45,000 nucleotides of DNA from Mesostigma viride (lineage: Eukaryota > Streptophyta > Mesostigmatophyceae > Mesostigmatales > Mesostigmataceae). The notes under the pieces are model-generated. The model had not been told where the DNA came from. It saw only the letters and a list, made by a program, of their open reading frames with translations, and did no database searches. Made by a program: the position numbers and the translations under genes. The first letter of the stretch is position 1. Every line of letters begins with the position of its first letter. The stretch lies in assembly GCA_009746045.1 (NCBI GenBank), contig RPFO01000104.1, positions 4,968,895 through 5,013,894 on the forward strand, in the 5' to 3' direction. This document shows positions 12,115-23,529 of this stretch, one piece after another.

Positions 12115-12975
12115 GGGGAGTATGTCATGTGGGGGAAGATCATCATGGCCGGCTATACAAGAGCTATAGGGCATGGCTTCTCAGCCGGCAGGGAGGGACT
12201 CCCTGCATGGGCACTGCATAATTAAATAAAGCTAGGCATCATCTGGAGGGTGGCTCAGCATAGGCACACATGTACATGACTAAAAAGGCTAGGCCTAAGC
12301 TGGTATAGTGCCTGTAGTAGCTAGGCGGGCATGCACTGCCTAGCATGATGTACAAGGCCACTGTCTAACTATTCTACACTACTGCTGCTGTATTCCCCTA
12401 GGCTGGGGCTGGAGTTGCTGGGGCCGCGGTGGTCGAGGGGGTCGCGTGCCAGGGCTTGTGGCCGACGTACATGGCCGCCCCCTTCCAGTACACCGGCTGG
12501 CCCGCCTTGGTCTGCCGGAGCTGGAGGTAGGTCGGCCATAGCTCCCGTCGCCGTTGTTGCTGTGCCAGGGTCAAGTCGTCGTCCACGCCGTGAAGTGAGT
12601 CTTCTCGAGCCGCTTGCGGCGTCTGAGAAACAAAATCTTGTCCGATGGGCTCTCAAAGATGAGAAGAAGCGGAGGCGCCCCTGCCTTATACCCCGCGCGC
12701 GGGGGAGGCGGTGGGCGCCGGGTCAGCTTGATCTCACCAAGAAGGCCCATGCGTGCAAGGATTTTGCTCTCAAACGCACGTGCAAGCTTCTCGGAATTCT
12801 CACCTTCTTCCATGTCGAAGTTCTTGAGTATGGCGTTGAGGCTGCGCTTGGCGAGCTCGGCCTAGATCCTCGCGGAGGTCAAGCGTCTGCCGCTGGAGCT
12901 GGGCTGCGACGGCGGAGGTGGTGGAGGTGGTATGTTGCTTAAGCATGTCCGCCCAGGTCGTGATGGGAGGTGTTC
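12094..12975 (-). mobile_element. L1-like ORF1 element, 5'-truncated copy R4
   Basis: On the minus strand it begins in mid-ORF1 (CCTGGGCGGACATGC near 12950, matching R3 at about 11110). It runs through the core (12813-12571, with FLRRRKRLEKTHF) and the C-terminal domain (12586-12398, DDDLTLAQQQRRRELW), then a 3' UTR ending in the tail at 12094-12114. The frame breaks near the DDDLT motif. Confidence 0.68.
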
Positions 12976-13985
12976 TCTGGGATATTAAAATTAAATTAAA
13001 TTAAATTATAACATGCCTCCGTGGGGGGGTCATGTAGCACATATTCCATGATGGATGGGGTGGAGGAAGCCGCGTGATCGAACTATCCTAACTCTAAGCT
13101 ATCTAGAAAATCCTAACTACACTACTCATCAAAACGCCTCCTCCGCTTGGGGGGAGGTGGCTTGCCCACAGGGTCGGGCGTGTGTGCCTTGACAATCTTC
13201 TTCCACCGCGTCTTGTCCTGCATGCACTGATGGCAGTCCAAAGACGGGAGACAGAGTGGATGCGGTGCTCAAACTGGGCTGGGACCACTAGGTCGTCCAG
13301 CAACATCTGAACGTAGTTCGTGACAGGTTTCCCTACCCTTTTGTCAATGTCCTAGCTCGGGGCCGGGCCAGGTCAGAATGTGCCGCCCTGGCTGGCCAAG
13401 CCGCTGGGGGCCAGCCAGACCAAGGGTGGTGTTGACCTGGCTGGTGCGGGCAAGGTGTCCTTCAAATGCTATCAGGACTACGCTGCCTAATCTCGTCCGA
13501 AACACGAGGCATGCCATGATACAAAGACTCTGATGACGGACGCTCGGAAAAACCTACGTTAAGGACCTGTCGGAGCATCCTGTAAACCGTGCCGTCTAGC
13601 CTTGCTGCCAGTTTGGGTGGGAGGGTCCACGCCTCGGCGCCATACGTGAGCACCGTGAGGACGAGGACCTTGAAGAGCATGCGCTTGCGGTGCCCGCCCA
13701 GGCCCTTCAAGCGCCAGTAGGGTGTGAGCGAACGGAGCTTGGCCCAGGCAAGGCCGATGCGGGTGTCCACATCGTCGGCGGTGTCAGGAAGCCAGCTCCC
13801 CAACAGCTTGAAGCGGTCGCGGAACGGGACCTCCGTCCCGTCGAGCAGGCGCGGCAGCGGTGGTTTACTGGAGGCCCCCATCACCATCGCCTCGGTTTTG
13901 ACACTAATCTCCAGCCCCACCGCCCGCGCCTCCAGGCCCAGGCAGTCCAGCCAGGTCTGAATGCAGTCCAGCCAGCTCTGGGATA
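12976..13985 (-). pseudogene. L1-like reverse transcriptase, C-terminal fragment
   Basis: Minus-strand frame 13985-13462 contains FKLLGSWLPDT, then RIGLAWAKLRSL and LTVLTYGAEAWTLPPKL. This is the pattern of the region after the catalytic core (thumb and connection) in non-LTR reverse transcriptases. A later block in another frame (about 13215-13122) has MQDKTRWKKIV and a basic end RRRRFDE before a stop. The catalytic motifs are absent, so it is dead. A 3' UTR follows, ending in AATTT repeats near 12985-13008. This is the only reverse transcriptase trace in the window. Confidence 0.75.
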
Positions 13986-14335
13986 TTGAATTGAATTGAA
14001 TTGAATTGAATTGTAACATAACTCCGTTGGGAGTATATGTAGCACATAGCCCCTGAGAGGGGGGCACATGGCCTATCATACATCCTAAGCTACTTCCTGC
14101 AAGGGTGGGGATGTAAAGGACCCTTGCTCTAGGTGCACCAGGGCACTTGCATCCCCATGATCTTCAAGCTATGCCCAGCGAAGGGGGAGCCTGTCATGGG
14201 GGGGAAGATCAGCATAGCTATACCAAAAAGCTAGGGCATGGCGTCTCAGCAGAGAGTTACTCCCTGCATGGGCACTGCATAATTAAATAAAGCTAGGCAT
14301 CATCTGGAGGGTGGCTCATCATAGGCACACATTAA
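13986..14335 (-). mobile_element. L1-like 3' UTR fragment with AATTC tail (R6)
   Basis: On the minus strand the 3' UTR ends in the hairpin (14021-14034 on plus, ACTCC-GTTG-GGAGT) and an AATTC tail at 13987-14012. The tail abuts the 5' end of the reverse-transcriptase fragment. Confidence 0.7.
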
Positions 14336-14880
14336 TTAATTAATTAATTATCAACATCACTCCGTTGGGAGTCAATGTAGCACATATCCCTGAGAAGGGG
14401 CATATGGCTTTAAATACATCCTAGGCTACTTCATGCAAGGGTGGGAATGTAAGCAACACTTGCTCTAGGTGCCGCAAGGGCACCGGCACCACCATGCTGT
14501 CTCAGGTTCAACCCAGCTAAGGGGATCCTGGCACGGGGGAGGAAGATCATCATGGCTATGCAAGGGCTAGGGCATGGCTTCTCGACAGAGAGCATCTCTC
14601 TGCATGGCATAGCATGGCTAAGTTCTTAATGCAACATCCATGGGGGTCCCATTATAGACAAAGCATGGCTAAATGTTGAAGGCATCATCCATGGGGGGGG
14701 CACACATGTACAGGCACACATGTATAGGCACACATGTACATGACTAAAAAGGCTAGGCCTAAGCTGGTATAGTGCCTGTAGTAGGCGGGCATGTACAAGG
14801 CCACTGTCTAACTATTCTACACTACTGCTGTATTCCCCTAGGCTGGGGCTGGAGTTGCTGGGGCCGCGGTGGTCGAGGGG
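14336..14880 (-). mobile_element. L1-like 3' fragment: ORF1 end plus 3' UTR (R7)
   Basis: 14700-14880 matches 12260-12440 (the last codons of ORF1 and the start of the 3' UTR). The fragment ends on the minus strand in the hairpin at 14359-14372 and ATTA repeats at 14333-14350. A sliver of the same 3' end in plus orientation follows at 14886-14918. Confidence 0.68.
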
Positions 14881-14908
14881 AGCTCTGGGATATGTGCTAC
14901 ATATACTC

Positions 14909-15215
14909 CCAACGGAGATATCAAGGAGACAACCAGCGCAGGCCAGAAATCGGGAGAATCCGGACCATGGTAGCTCGAGCCTGCCGTTATCTTGTCCGCG
15001 TGTTTGAGTCGTTCCCAACGGAGATATCAAAGAGACAACCAGCGCAGGCCAGAAATCGGGAGAATCCGGACCATGGTAGCTCGAGCCTGCCGTTATCTTT
15101 TCCGCGTTTTCGAGTCGTTCAGGATGATGAAGATGAATGGTGATGGAAATGTGTATCCTTGTGCATTGAATATGGCTGGCTTACGTGTGGAGCGACTAGA
15201 TGACCTAGACGGTGG
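14909..15215. repeat. Dispersed repeat, with internal tandem duplication
   Basis: The roughly 100-bp text starting AGACAACCAGCGCAGGCC occurs twice (14928 and 15034). The second copy runs on through GTGATGGAAATGTGTA to GACCTAGACGGTGGGG. The longer version recurs at 18048-18248 in the same orientation. No coding frame or RNA-gene signature is convincing. Confidence 0.85.
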
Positions 15216-16049
15216 GGCCGGAAACAGCATGCTTGATCAGGGCGTGTGTTTCTAGCCTAACTGGCCGGGAGTGTCTAGTGGTGAGCACCATTGCTGCGAT
15301 CGCTCTCCCTCATTTACGAGGAAATACCCGCAAATGGAAAACCACTGAAAAGGTCTAGCTAGTCAGTCATCACGTTAGCCATGCCATGATTCCAAACGTC
15401 CAAGAACTGCACACGGTGCAAAGGCAAAAAGCCGGAGGACAGCACTTTCAAATGTGCGGCGGGAACCAAAAGCCCGCGGATGCCGGAGATATGTTTCAAT
15501 TTAATGTAATTTAAATTTTGTAGCTAGTAAGATCAAATGTAAGTCGGATCAAAAGTAAGTAAGTACTTGCGTGTCATGTGCATGGGCATGCCACGGAGTA
15601 CTATGCTAAATCTCATTAGAAAAATAATAACACGAAGGTTACAAATATCGTCTGCATCATACCCCAACCATATAGCCACTAGAGGGACAGACATTAAATT
15701 ACTATAGGTGACCACGCTTGTCCAGCTTCTTCTCGAGCGCTGCGGCAGTATACGCAAGCGCTGTGGCAGCATTGTCAAACGCCCTCTGCTGGCTGGAAAA
15801 TAATTGTCACACAGGATAACCTTGGTGGATAGGATAGCATCGGTTGTCTCACAAGAACATCATTTCACTGTCAATGTGGGTGCTAATGGAAATTTTCAAT
15901 TGATTAAGTTTGGTATGTCATATCAACAACAAACTAGGCAAAAAAATGTGCTTGCAATGTGCAAGCTAACATGTGAAAAGGGGTTTGGGGGGTTGAGTTT
16001 AGCCCAGCGCTATAAAACTTGGTTTACAAGCACACCATGCTGGCGTGCT
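15216..16049. other. Gene-free stretch downstream of the minus-strand membrane-protein gene
   Basis: Unique sequence with no supported gene. Its right end is probably past the polyadenylation site of the gene at 16209-16748. Confidence 0.45.
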
Positions 16050-16069
16050 TGCAGTAACCATGCCTGCGC

Positions 16070-16074
16070 TTACA
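16070..16074 (-). terminator. Candidate TGTAA polyadenylation signal
   Basis: TTACA on the plus strand reads TGTAA on the minus strand, 135 nt below the stop codon of the 16209-16748 gene. A second TTACA is at 16024-16028. TGTAA is the usual poly(A) signal in volvocine green algae. Confidence 0.45.
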
Positions 16075-16208
16075 AGCCTGCAAGCCCCCCAAGCTTTCAT
16101 GCAATGGACACAGCCGCTTTCTGTCCACAAAGCTGCTGCTGTACTTGTGGACTTGGCTGCACACGTCCCGCAAAGTTGGTCCCACGTGCAGCAATTTATG
16201 TACAAAAT

Positions 16209-16748
16209 TTACACATTGCCGTTAAGCTTCAGGGCAATCAGGCCGGCCATGCCGGTCATGAACACGGCGTTGGCAATAGCGGGCTCCTTCTTCTGCTTCT
16301 TGCTCTTGAGGCCGTGGTACAGCTGCATGCCGGCGCAGGCAGCCCATGTAACCGCCGAAGCCTTCAAGTAGTTGGTCTTATCTCCTGGCATGTTAGCGAC
16401 CGCAAGGTTTGAGAGTGCCATGCCGATGCAGTCCGCCCCGACATATTGCATCACGGTATCGCTGCGAGCCGTGGTCTTGCTCATGAAGAGGTCATGAGCC
16501 TTCTCCGGAGCGCCGGTGAGCAGCACGCCGTACGCGCCTGAAGGTGATAATGAATGACACGCAGAAACAGAGACACCATATGGTTTGTTAGGCGCATGGA
16601 CCTGTTTACGAGTATGGAATAGCGGATGCAGGGCATATGACTGGAATCCGCACCCGGGGCTCCCTACCCCGCGCCCAGCAGGAAAAGAATACTCACCACA
16701 TCCGACAGCGGTAAACTTCAGGATATCCTCGGAAGAGATCTTAACCAT
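16209..16748 (-). CDS. Small membrane protein, 126 aa, two exons (paralogue A)
   Basis: Exon 1 is 16748-16697 and exon 2 is 16537-16209. The joined frame is 381 nt including the stop. The intron starts GTGAGT, ends CAG and interrupts a glycine codon (phase 1). The start was chosen at the MVKISSED methionine because it aligns with the paralogue; an in-frame ATG lies nine bases upstream. The protein has an N-terminal amphipathic stretch, then hydrophobic segments near residues 16-27, 48-67, 80-95 and 108-122, so three or four membrane helices are likely. Shared with the 17254-17875 protein are GDKTN-LKA, a tryptophan in the third helix, KK--AIAN/IAVAN, and the end KLNG. I do not recognise the family and assign no function. 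Confidence 0.85.
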   Translation of the reverse strand: MVKISSEDILKFTAVGCGEYSFPAGRGVGSPGCGFQSYALHPLFHTRKQVHAPNKPYGVSVSACHSLSPSGAYGVLLTGAPEKAHDLFMSKTTARSDTVMQYVGADCIGMALSNLAVANMPGDKTNYLKASAVTWAACAGMQLYHGLKSKKQKKEPAIANAVFMTGMAGLIALKLNGNV

Positions 16749-17253
16749 TTTTAGCAAGGTAGTGTTGGTTTTAAATCGAGTGAGCCTGGATGTGAGAAGG
16801 TTGGAAGGAGCCAGAGAGCGAGCAATTCAGTCGATAGTCTTCCCGGGCGCGTGCCGTTTGAGCTCGGTGCGGCAAGATTTTATTACCTAGTTGGGCAAGG
16901 GCAGTCGCCGCGTCAGCACGGGGTAGATCAAAATTATCCCACCTTTTCCCGTTTGCCCGCGAATTATCCGATCTGAACCCGGCTGACGTGGAGGGATCTC
17001 GACCCAGCTAACAACCCCACTTTTGGGGCAAGCCTTGTCCCCGGCCCTACCCTGTGTAGCTGGGGGGCCCACGCGTCGGCCGAAGCCAGAGAATCAAGGA
17101 TCGCCACGTGTGTATACCTTATCGGTGGACGGTGTGCGCTTTTAATTACAAACAAAAGATCTGCTGGCATCGACTTGGCCCCAAACATCGGTGCGCCATA
17201 TCTCACTCCCGATTCAATTTGCACGCCCAGCCTCCCCCATTGTTTAGTTCACA
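16749..17253. promoter_or_regulatory. Bidirectional intergenic region of paralogue pair
   Basis: The 505 bp between the two divergent start codons must hold both promoters and 5' UTRs. A CACGTG box is at 17105-17110. A TTTTAAA motif lies near 16770 on the minus-gene side. No open frame of interest was found. Confidence 0.6.
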
Positions 17254-17875
17254 ATGCCGATCGCTGCCGAGGATTTCCTTAAACTTTCTGCCGCGGTCGG
17301 CGGTAAGTTCAAAAGCGCATACCATTTGCTAGCTACTCACTTCATTCACGGCGTGGGACTGATGACGACTGACTGACTAACTTCATAATTATGCCGAATA
17401 TCTCTGCAACTGCCTTGAAATTTGATTTGGCAAGTTGGCTCTGTCGCAAATTAACTGCCAGGCCTTCGTGATCTAGTCCGAATATTTCCCTTCTGTTCAT
17501 CTAATCCGATTTTTCCGTGTCTTTTCTGGCCGTGGGTATATTGCAGGCGCTTATGCCACGCAGCTCGTTGCCGCCCCAAAATGGTCTAATGATTTCTACA
17601 TGACCGCCGTGGAGCCAAGGAACGACACGTTGATGCAGTGGGTTGGAATCGGCGTTGGGTGTTCCGCCCTTGGCCACCTGGCGATGGCAACGACGCCGGG
17701 GGACAAGACAAACGCTCTCAAGGCCACGGCAGCCGTTTGGTCCCTCTGCGGCGCAGCCCACGCGTATTTCGGCCTGAAGGAGAAGACAATGAAGAAAGAC
17801 ATTGCCGTTGCCAACCTAGCATTGGCCGCTACCTTCGCCGGCCTGTCGGTGGCGAAGCTGAACGGGAAAATCTAA
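17254..17875 (+). CDS. Small membrane protein, 125 aa, two exons (paralogue B)
   Basis: Exon 1 is 17254-17302 (MPIAAEDFLKLSAAVG) and exon 2 is 17547-17875, joined at 378 nt including the stop. The intron starts GTAAGT, ends GCAG and splits the same glycine codon as in paralogue A. Exon 2 is 329 nt in both genes. Three to four hydrophobic helices are visible (around residues 14-25, 45-66, 78-95, 105-120). The conserved points are GDKTN-LKA, the tryptophan of helix three and the terminal KLNG. The two proteins agree over their whole length but only moderately in identity, so the duplication is old. The family is not recognised. Localisation is likely to a membrane, but which one cannot be read from the sequence. 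Confidence 0.87.
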
Positions 17876-18047
17876 AGCAAGTGTTAAAAACGTGTCCCTT
17901 TGGGGGCACGACGCCGAGGCCTGAGGTCGACTGAGGCACGAGTTTTATAGTTGGGACGGGCCAGGATGGATATTTAGGACATTCCAGCCTGTGTTTTGTT
18001 GCCTCCAAATGACCATGCGTTCAAACGTGCGTGCTGTCAGTCCTGCT

Positions 18048-18248
18048 ACTTGTATATCAATGAGACAACCAACGCAGGCCAGAAATCGGGAGAATCCGGA
18101 CCATGGTAGCTCGAGCCTGCCGTTATCTTGTCCGCGTGTTCGAGTCGTTCAGGATGATGAATATGAATGGTGATGGAAATGTGTAGCCTTGTGCATTGAA
18201 ATTATGGCTGGCTTACGTGTAGAGCGACTAGATGACCTAGACGGTGGG
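18048..18248. repeat. Dispersed repeat, second locus
   Basis: A direct repeat of 15025-15215 (AGACAACC-ACGCAGGCC through GACCTAGACGGTGGGG) with a few substitutions. The two loci lie on either side of the divergent gene pair, about 3.0 kb apart. Confidence 0.85.
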
Positions 18249-18583
18249 GACTTGTATATATTTTGCCAAGCACTTAGTATGATCAATACAGAAATTCGGA
18301 TTCGCCCTTCCAGATATAGGCATTGGTTCATTTGAGCAACTTCATTATCTACTCAATAAAATATTGTTGGATTTGAAATTAGTATAGAATACCCTTTGCA
18401 CAAGCAGACTGATTGTCTGCGCTGTCTGGGCTAGTGTGTGTTGAAGTGGCTGGTACAGTAAGGACAATCGTAAGGGAGATCCATGACACAACTCGCTCTG
18501 TTCTGGATCCCCCTCCCGCTTATTGCTGCCACCCGCAACCTGCATGTATCTCGGTGCACACTTCCTACGGGTCCATGCCACCA
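18249..18583. other. Gene-free stretch
   Basis: Unique sequence. A phrase near 18545 (ATCTCGGTGCACACTTCCT) resembles the exon 29 derived copy at 20597, but nothing codes here. Confidence 0.4.
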
Positions 18584-18975
18584 TTAATTAATTAATTAAT
18601 TAATTAGGAACATAACTCCGTTGGGAGTATATGTAGCACATAGCCCTGAGAAGGGGCATATGGGCCTATAATACATTCTAAGCTACTTCCTGCAAGGGTG
18701 GGAATGTAAACAACACTTGCTCTAGGTGCACCAGGGCACCCGCACCCTCATGGTCTATCACGCTATGCCCGGGTAAGGGGGGAGCATGCCTGTGAGGGGG
18801 AAGATCATCATGGCTATACAAGAGCTATGGCATGGCTTCTCAGCAGAGAGTGACTCCCTGCATGGGCACAACATTACTAAATAAGGCTATGCATCGTCTG
18901 GAGTGTGGCACATCATAGGCACACATGTACATGATTAAATAAAGCGCGGGGCTTAGCTGGGATAGTGCCACCATG
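18584..18975 (-). mobile_element. L1-like 3' UTR fragment with ATTA tail (R8)
   Basis: A minus-strand copy of the same 3' UTR. The hairpin is at 18615-18628 (ACTCC-GTTG-GGAGT on plus) and the tail is ATTA repeats at 18584-18606. It is 5'-truncated. Confidence 0.72.
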
Positions 18976-19134
18976 CCCTCTACAGAAGGGTGTGTGGCAG
19001 GGCTGCGTGCTCTCGCCATATCTGCATGCATGTTCATTATTGTGGTCGAATACGTAATGATTCAGGCGCGCAAGCGATTTGCTCGCATTGTGGGTTGGGA
19101 ACCAGGGGTGAAGGTCGCCAACAAATTCTGGCAT

Positions 19135-19224
19135 TAAATTAAATTAAATTAAATTATAACAAGACTCCGTTGGGAGATCATGTAGCACATATTCCCTTGC
19201 TGGATGGATTAATTAATTAATTAA
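19135..19224 (-). mobile_element. Retroelement 3' sliver with AATTT tail (R9)
   Basis: About 60 bp of 3' end (ATCATGTAGCACATATTCC, as below the reverse-transcriptase fragment) with an AATTT tail at 19136-19157 and a nearby ATTA run at 19208-19223. It lies just past the stop codon of the large gene, so it may be in its 3' UTR. Confidence 0.6.
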
Positions 19225-19348
19225 CATGCTGGATGTGCATGTGCTACAGCTTGTGAGCACTACTGGTGTCCAGATAAGTGCCACGGTCCGGCAACGCCAG
19301 AGCAGGGCTCCAATTAGATCACTTGCAGCTAGACAGTGTTCTATCCCA

Positions 19349-22300
19349 TTATTCAAAAGTCATGAGCGCCGGGCTGTTCCCAAACGCCCCAGCGACAGCG
19401 GAGGGCTTGCTCGGGCCACCTGCCCCACTCGCACCACCTGTCTGTTCCCCAAAGAGCATGTTAATCAGCGGGGTGATGTCCGACTGCCAAGCGGTGCAGA
19501 ACGTGCGACCAAGCAGAACATAGCAAAACAGAAACTGAGATGATCAGACAGAGGAACGTGCCTTGTGCACACATGCTGCGACTGCTGCCACAATATATGA
19601 TAGAATGTCACGCAACCTTGAGGGAAAAAATGCTACCACTTGCCTAAGCATCAAGGCAGCTAATGGTTCCTGGTCTGTAGGTTCCATATCTATCCCACAA
19701 CAGAGCTAGTGGTTTCTGCCAGCAGGCTCCATCCCTGTCCCGCAGCTGAGTTGAGAGGCCCACAGCAACAAATTCGCTGCTTCTGACAGAACTGTTGTTA
19801 GCGTCAAACCAGTTCAGATCTTTGACAGCACGTTGCAACATATGTACATGGACCAAAGGATTACGGTGACAAGTTCTGAGACCGAGCATTTTGAGCCCAC
19901 TGACGTGCTATGGGGTTGTGCAGACGAGGAGACAACTCCCACAAACATGGAAGCTGCGATGTTCTTTGCACTGTATCACAGGGCACACATTGCATGAACA
20001 CCATACAGTGTGGGCTATGAGAGGCTTATTTGATAGCTGCTCCTGTGCCCACAAGTTCGCACCCCATGATGCGTTCACAAGATCCCTTTCTCTGCACACC
20101 CTACTACAACACGTTTTTGCAAGAGGTGTAAATGTCCAGCTTAGCAGCAGTAATCAGGAAACTTAGCATGCTGTCACTGCATCAACCACAACCAATGAAG
20201 CACAGATGACCCCCATGAGCCGGTTACTGTCACAATTAGTGTGCAAGTCAAAAGAAAAATCAGGGATGATTCACAATTTACGACACAAGTCGGATGTGGA
20301 CTGGATACAAAACCCAACCCCCCCACTTGAGTCTTGTGCAGGTTTACTGTAGTACATCAGAGCCACTGGCTAATTTCTTCTACCTAATGAGGCGTAACCA
20401 TGTAAGAATGCAGTTTCTTTTTCCAAGGTAAACCCAACCACTGGTGGTCACCCTCGCCATGTGCATTGCGGTGTCCCTACCTTGCTGATGCGGAGGCCCA
20501 GAATCCTTAAGTAGTGTGGTGAGCCGTGTAACCAACAGCGTCAACACCTTGCTTTATCACTACTCCCTAACATGTTGCATGTCCTGTGACTGTCATCCGT
20601 CTCGGTGCACACTCCTGCAGTTATTGGTCCGTACTCCTTCGCGAGTGTGGCATGCCTTATGACTGACATAATGCCCGTACCTCGTTGATGCTGAGCCCCA
20701 CGATGCGCTTGCCATCATCCGTCTCGGTGCGCACCACGCGCAGCAGCTTCTTGGACCGCCGGTAGAGCTCGTGCAGCCTGTACCAGATGGGCAGCACCGC
20801 GCCTGGTGTTGTGTGTCGTATACGGGACGTGGACAATCCCATAAAGGAAAATCAATCGATAGGGGCATGTTAATGGTCCGTAGAGCTTGTGCCGCCTGTG
20901 GCCGATGGGCAGCACCGCGCCTGGTGTTGTGTGGTATACGGTGTATACACAATGTTAGCACTTGAATGAATAATACATGTTATGTATTATAATTGCAGCT
21001 TGCACCGAAATGGCAGCATCACGCCTTTTGCCACTGGGAGCCCCATCTTCCATTAACTATCAGTGCACCACTGCTCCTGTTGTCATGCCATCCCGTGAGA
21101 GATGATCGACACGAACAGTTGTGAGGACCTGGTGTGCTTCACGAGCAACGCTCGATGCACATAAGAATGTAGAGCCCGCGGACCATTGTCCACAGCAGAA
21201 CAAACCTTGTTCAACCAGGACGTCGAACAGCAGCTGCACGAAATAAACATATGATGCTACCCGCAATACCTGTATTTCATAAATCATACCCTAATTTATC
21301 ATTATATAAAGATATGTTATGCCCACCGGTGACGACCCAAATGTGGCTCTGCCGCTTGCCCCAGTAGCAGGAGGTGTTGTTGATACCCATCTTGCAGCCC
21401 TCGCCGTGGGTGCACGTGGTGAGGGAGAACTCGAACCAGAAGGTCCAGAGCTTCTCCACCTGGGCACGAGGGAGAAGGTGATACGTCGACGTGGACAGCG
21501 CAAAGTGAGGGCATGCGATGGGTGCAGTAGATAAGGTGGCTCAAACTGTTTCAGCCCGGAGCATCTGGACCTGTGCACGGTGGACTAGAGAATATTGATA
21601 GACTTTGGGACCAACTACTACTATACATAGCTAATGTTGCAACCAGCACACTGGCGGCATGAAGCGAGCGACCTGTTCTACACAAGCTTCACCTGCTCGT
21701 ACTGTGAAATCTCGGTTGTCCTTTAAGTGCCTTGATTTTCCAAAGCCTGCCCATAGTCGAGAAAAACAACTCAGGACTTGTTCCGTGTCGATTGGGATTC
21801 CCAATGCCACTGTTGGATGCGGCAAAGTAGGGATACAACTTCAACGCGCCATGATGGCCGAAATAATAGTTCCGTAGCTGCAGCACACTTGCCCGATGCA
21901 GGTGCTGTCTTCCTGCTACCACTAGGCCTCCAGCACAACCAACGGTGTGTCGTTTTCCCTGGCAGCCACGCACGAGCACATAGGTTTCTATGTCGCCCCA
22001 TACAGCGCCACGCCAAGACACAGAGGTTTGCAGCCATTCTCTCACTGTTGGGCAGAACCAAGCGCTCGAGTCGTAACGCATGGTTCGTGCGGGTTATCGA
22101 TGAGGGAAAGGATGGTACCTACTCAAACAGTCTACACCCCGTGACTGTTCTCTCCCAACGGAGACGCGTGGATGGATGGAATAATGTACAGTTCATCCTC
22201 GTCCGCTCCGTCCATTAGCCTGGCGATTGTATCAGCCCTTACCTGCTTCTTTGTGGCTGGCTTGTAGTTGGACTTGAGGTCGTACAGGCTCATGGTGCGG

Positions 22301-23368
22301 CTGGCTGCATTCCCCCCATCGCGTGGCGAAAAACATTCATTGTGGCCAATGACGTTCATAGTGGTGTACGTTGATGTGGGTAGCAAGGTCGTGGGGGGAG
22401 AGAACATAGGGACAACCAGTGGCAGAGCACCAACGTCACGCTAGTTAGCCAAGTCTTTCATAGTTACTCACGCGTAGTCCATTGGCATGAAACCAGCTGC
22501 CAGGCTGCTTTCATCCGCATGGCAAACCACAAGCGCCAGGGTGGGCACACATTATCGTGAGAAGCAAAATCGCAGCAGCGAAATTGTGATACACAATAGC
22601 AAACTGTATGACCGAGGCTGGATTATGTGCACTGGCACACTATATGTGCATGGCCTTCTGCGCTAGGACCACACCAAAATATCTGCCACTGTGCCCTTCT
22701 CCGAAAATGAAAGTGGGGCATGTCTCTCTATGCACTGGTGTTTGAGGAAATGAGGGCAGGAAGGGTGCCGTGGTATATATGTAGGCTGTGCAGATATATA
22801 CTACCGATATAATACACACACATAAAACCATTAAGTTTCTGGTGATGAGTGTCCCCAACGGCATAGCCGTGGAAACTCCCCACCCACTAATTTGGGGACG
22901 AATAAAATAGCAATGCCATGCCATCGCCTTGCCCTGCCTTAAGATGCGGAAACTTCCATGACAGACCATTCGGATGCTGGAAGTACTTAATACGCCAACT
23001 TTGCACAAACAACGCTCCGGCACACATGCGGAATGCATGTGGCGCACACACACGCGCTCACAGCAAGGTCACCTTTGCATAGCCAATTAGCACTGAATGC
23101 ATTTCGCACCATGAGCCCAACATTCCCTCTTCCTTGCGGCTCGTAAGGTACCGCCAGCACATTACTTTTTTGACCGGTCCTGTTATTGTTTAAAAGGAAC
23201 TACGTACCCCGGTTGTTGGGCCGCACGATGCGGAAGGAGCGGAAGCCCCACCGGCTTTGCTGGATCTCCATCGCCAGAAGTATGGAGGGCTTGCCGGTGC
23301 CGGAGAAATTGCGGTGTGACACCCAGAACCCTTCCTCGGGCACGAGCTTGCGACCCGCGTCATCCCGC
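19349..23368 (-). other. SBNO exons 26-30: conserved C-terminal domain, second half, and stop
   Basis: The exons are 23368-23208, 22304-22243, 21459-21327, 20802-20681 and 19483-19349. The blocks are [31 protein letters not shown], a possible zinc-binding [10 protein letters not shown] with further Cys, [33 protein letters not shown] and [12 protein letters not shown]. The last exon ends in a Gly/Ala/Pro-rich tail and TAA at 19351-19349. Confidence 0.85.
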
Positions 23369-23464
23369 CTGCGTCCGTGCGTGCATGTGAGTGTGCATGT
23401 GTGTGTGTGTGTGTGTGTGAACGTGCACGCACATGTGTGTGTGAGAGAGAGAGAGAGTGAGAGA

Positions 23465-23529
<65 letters not shown>

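Noticed and set aside
15804-16412. Plus-strand frame of 202 aa over the 3' end of paralogue A
   Set aside because: It is antisense to a well-supported exon and has no domain.
22151-22164. TCTCC-CAAC-GGAGA in intron 27 as another retroelement 3' hairpin
   Set aside because: The stem fits, but neither the 3' UTR text nor a tail accompanies it, so chance is possible.
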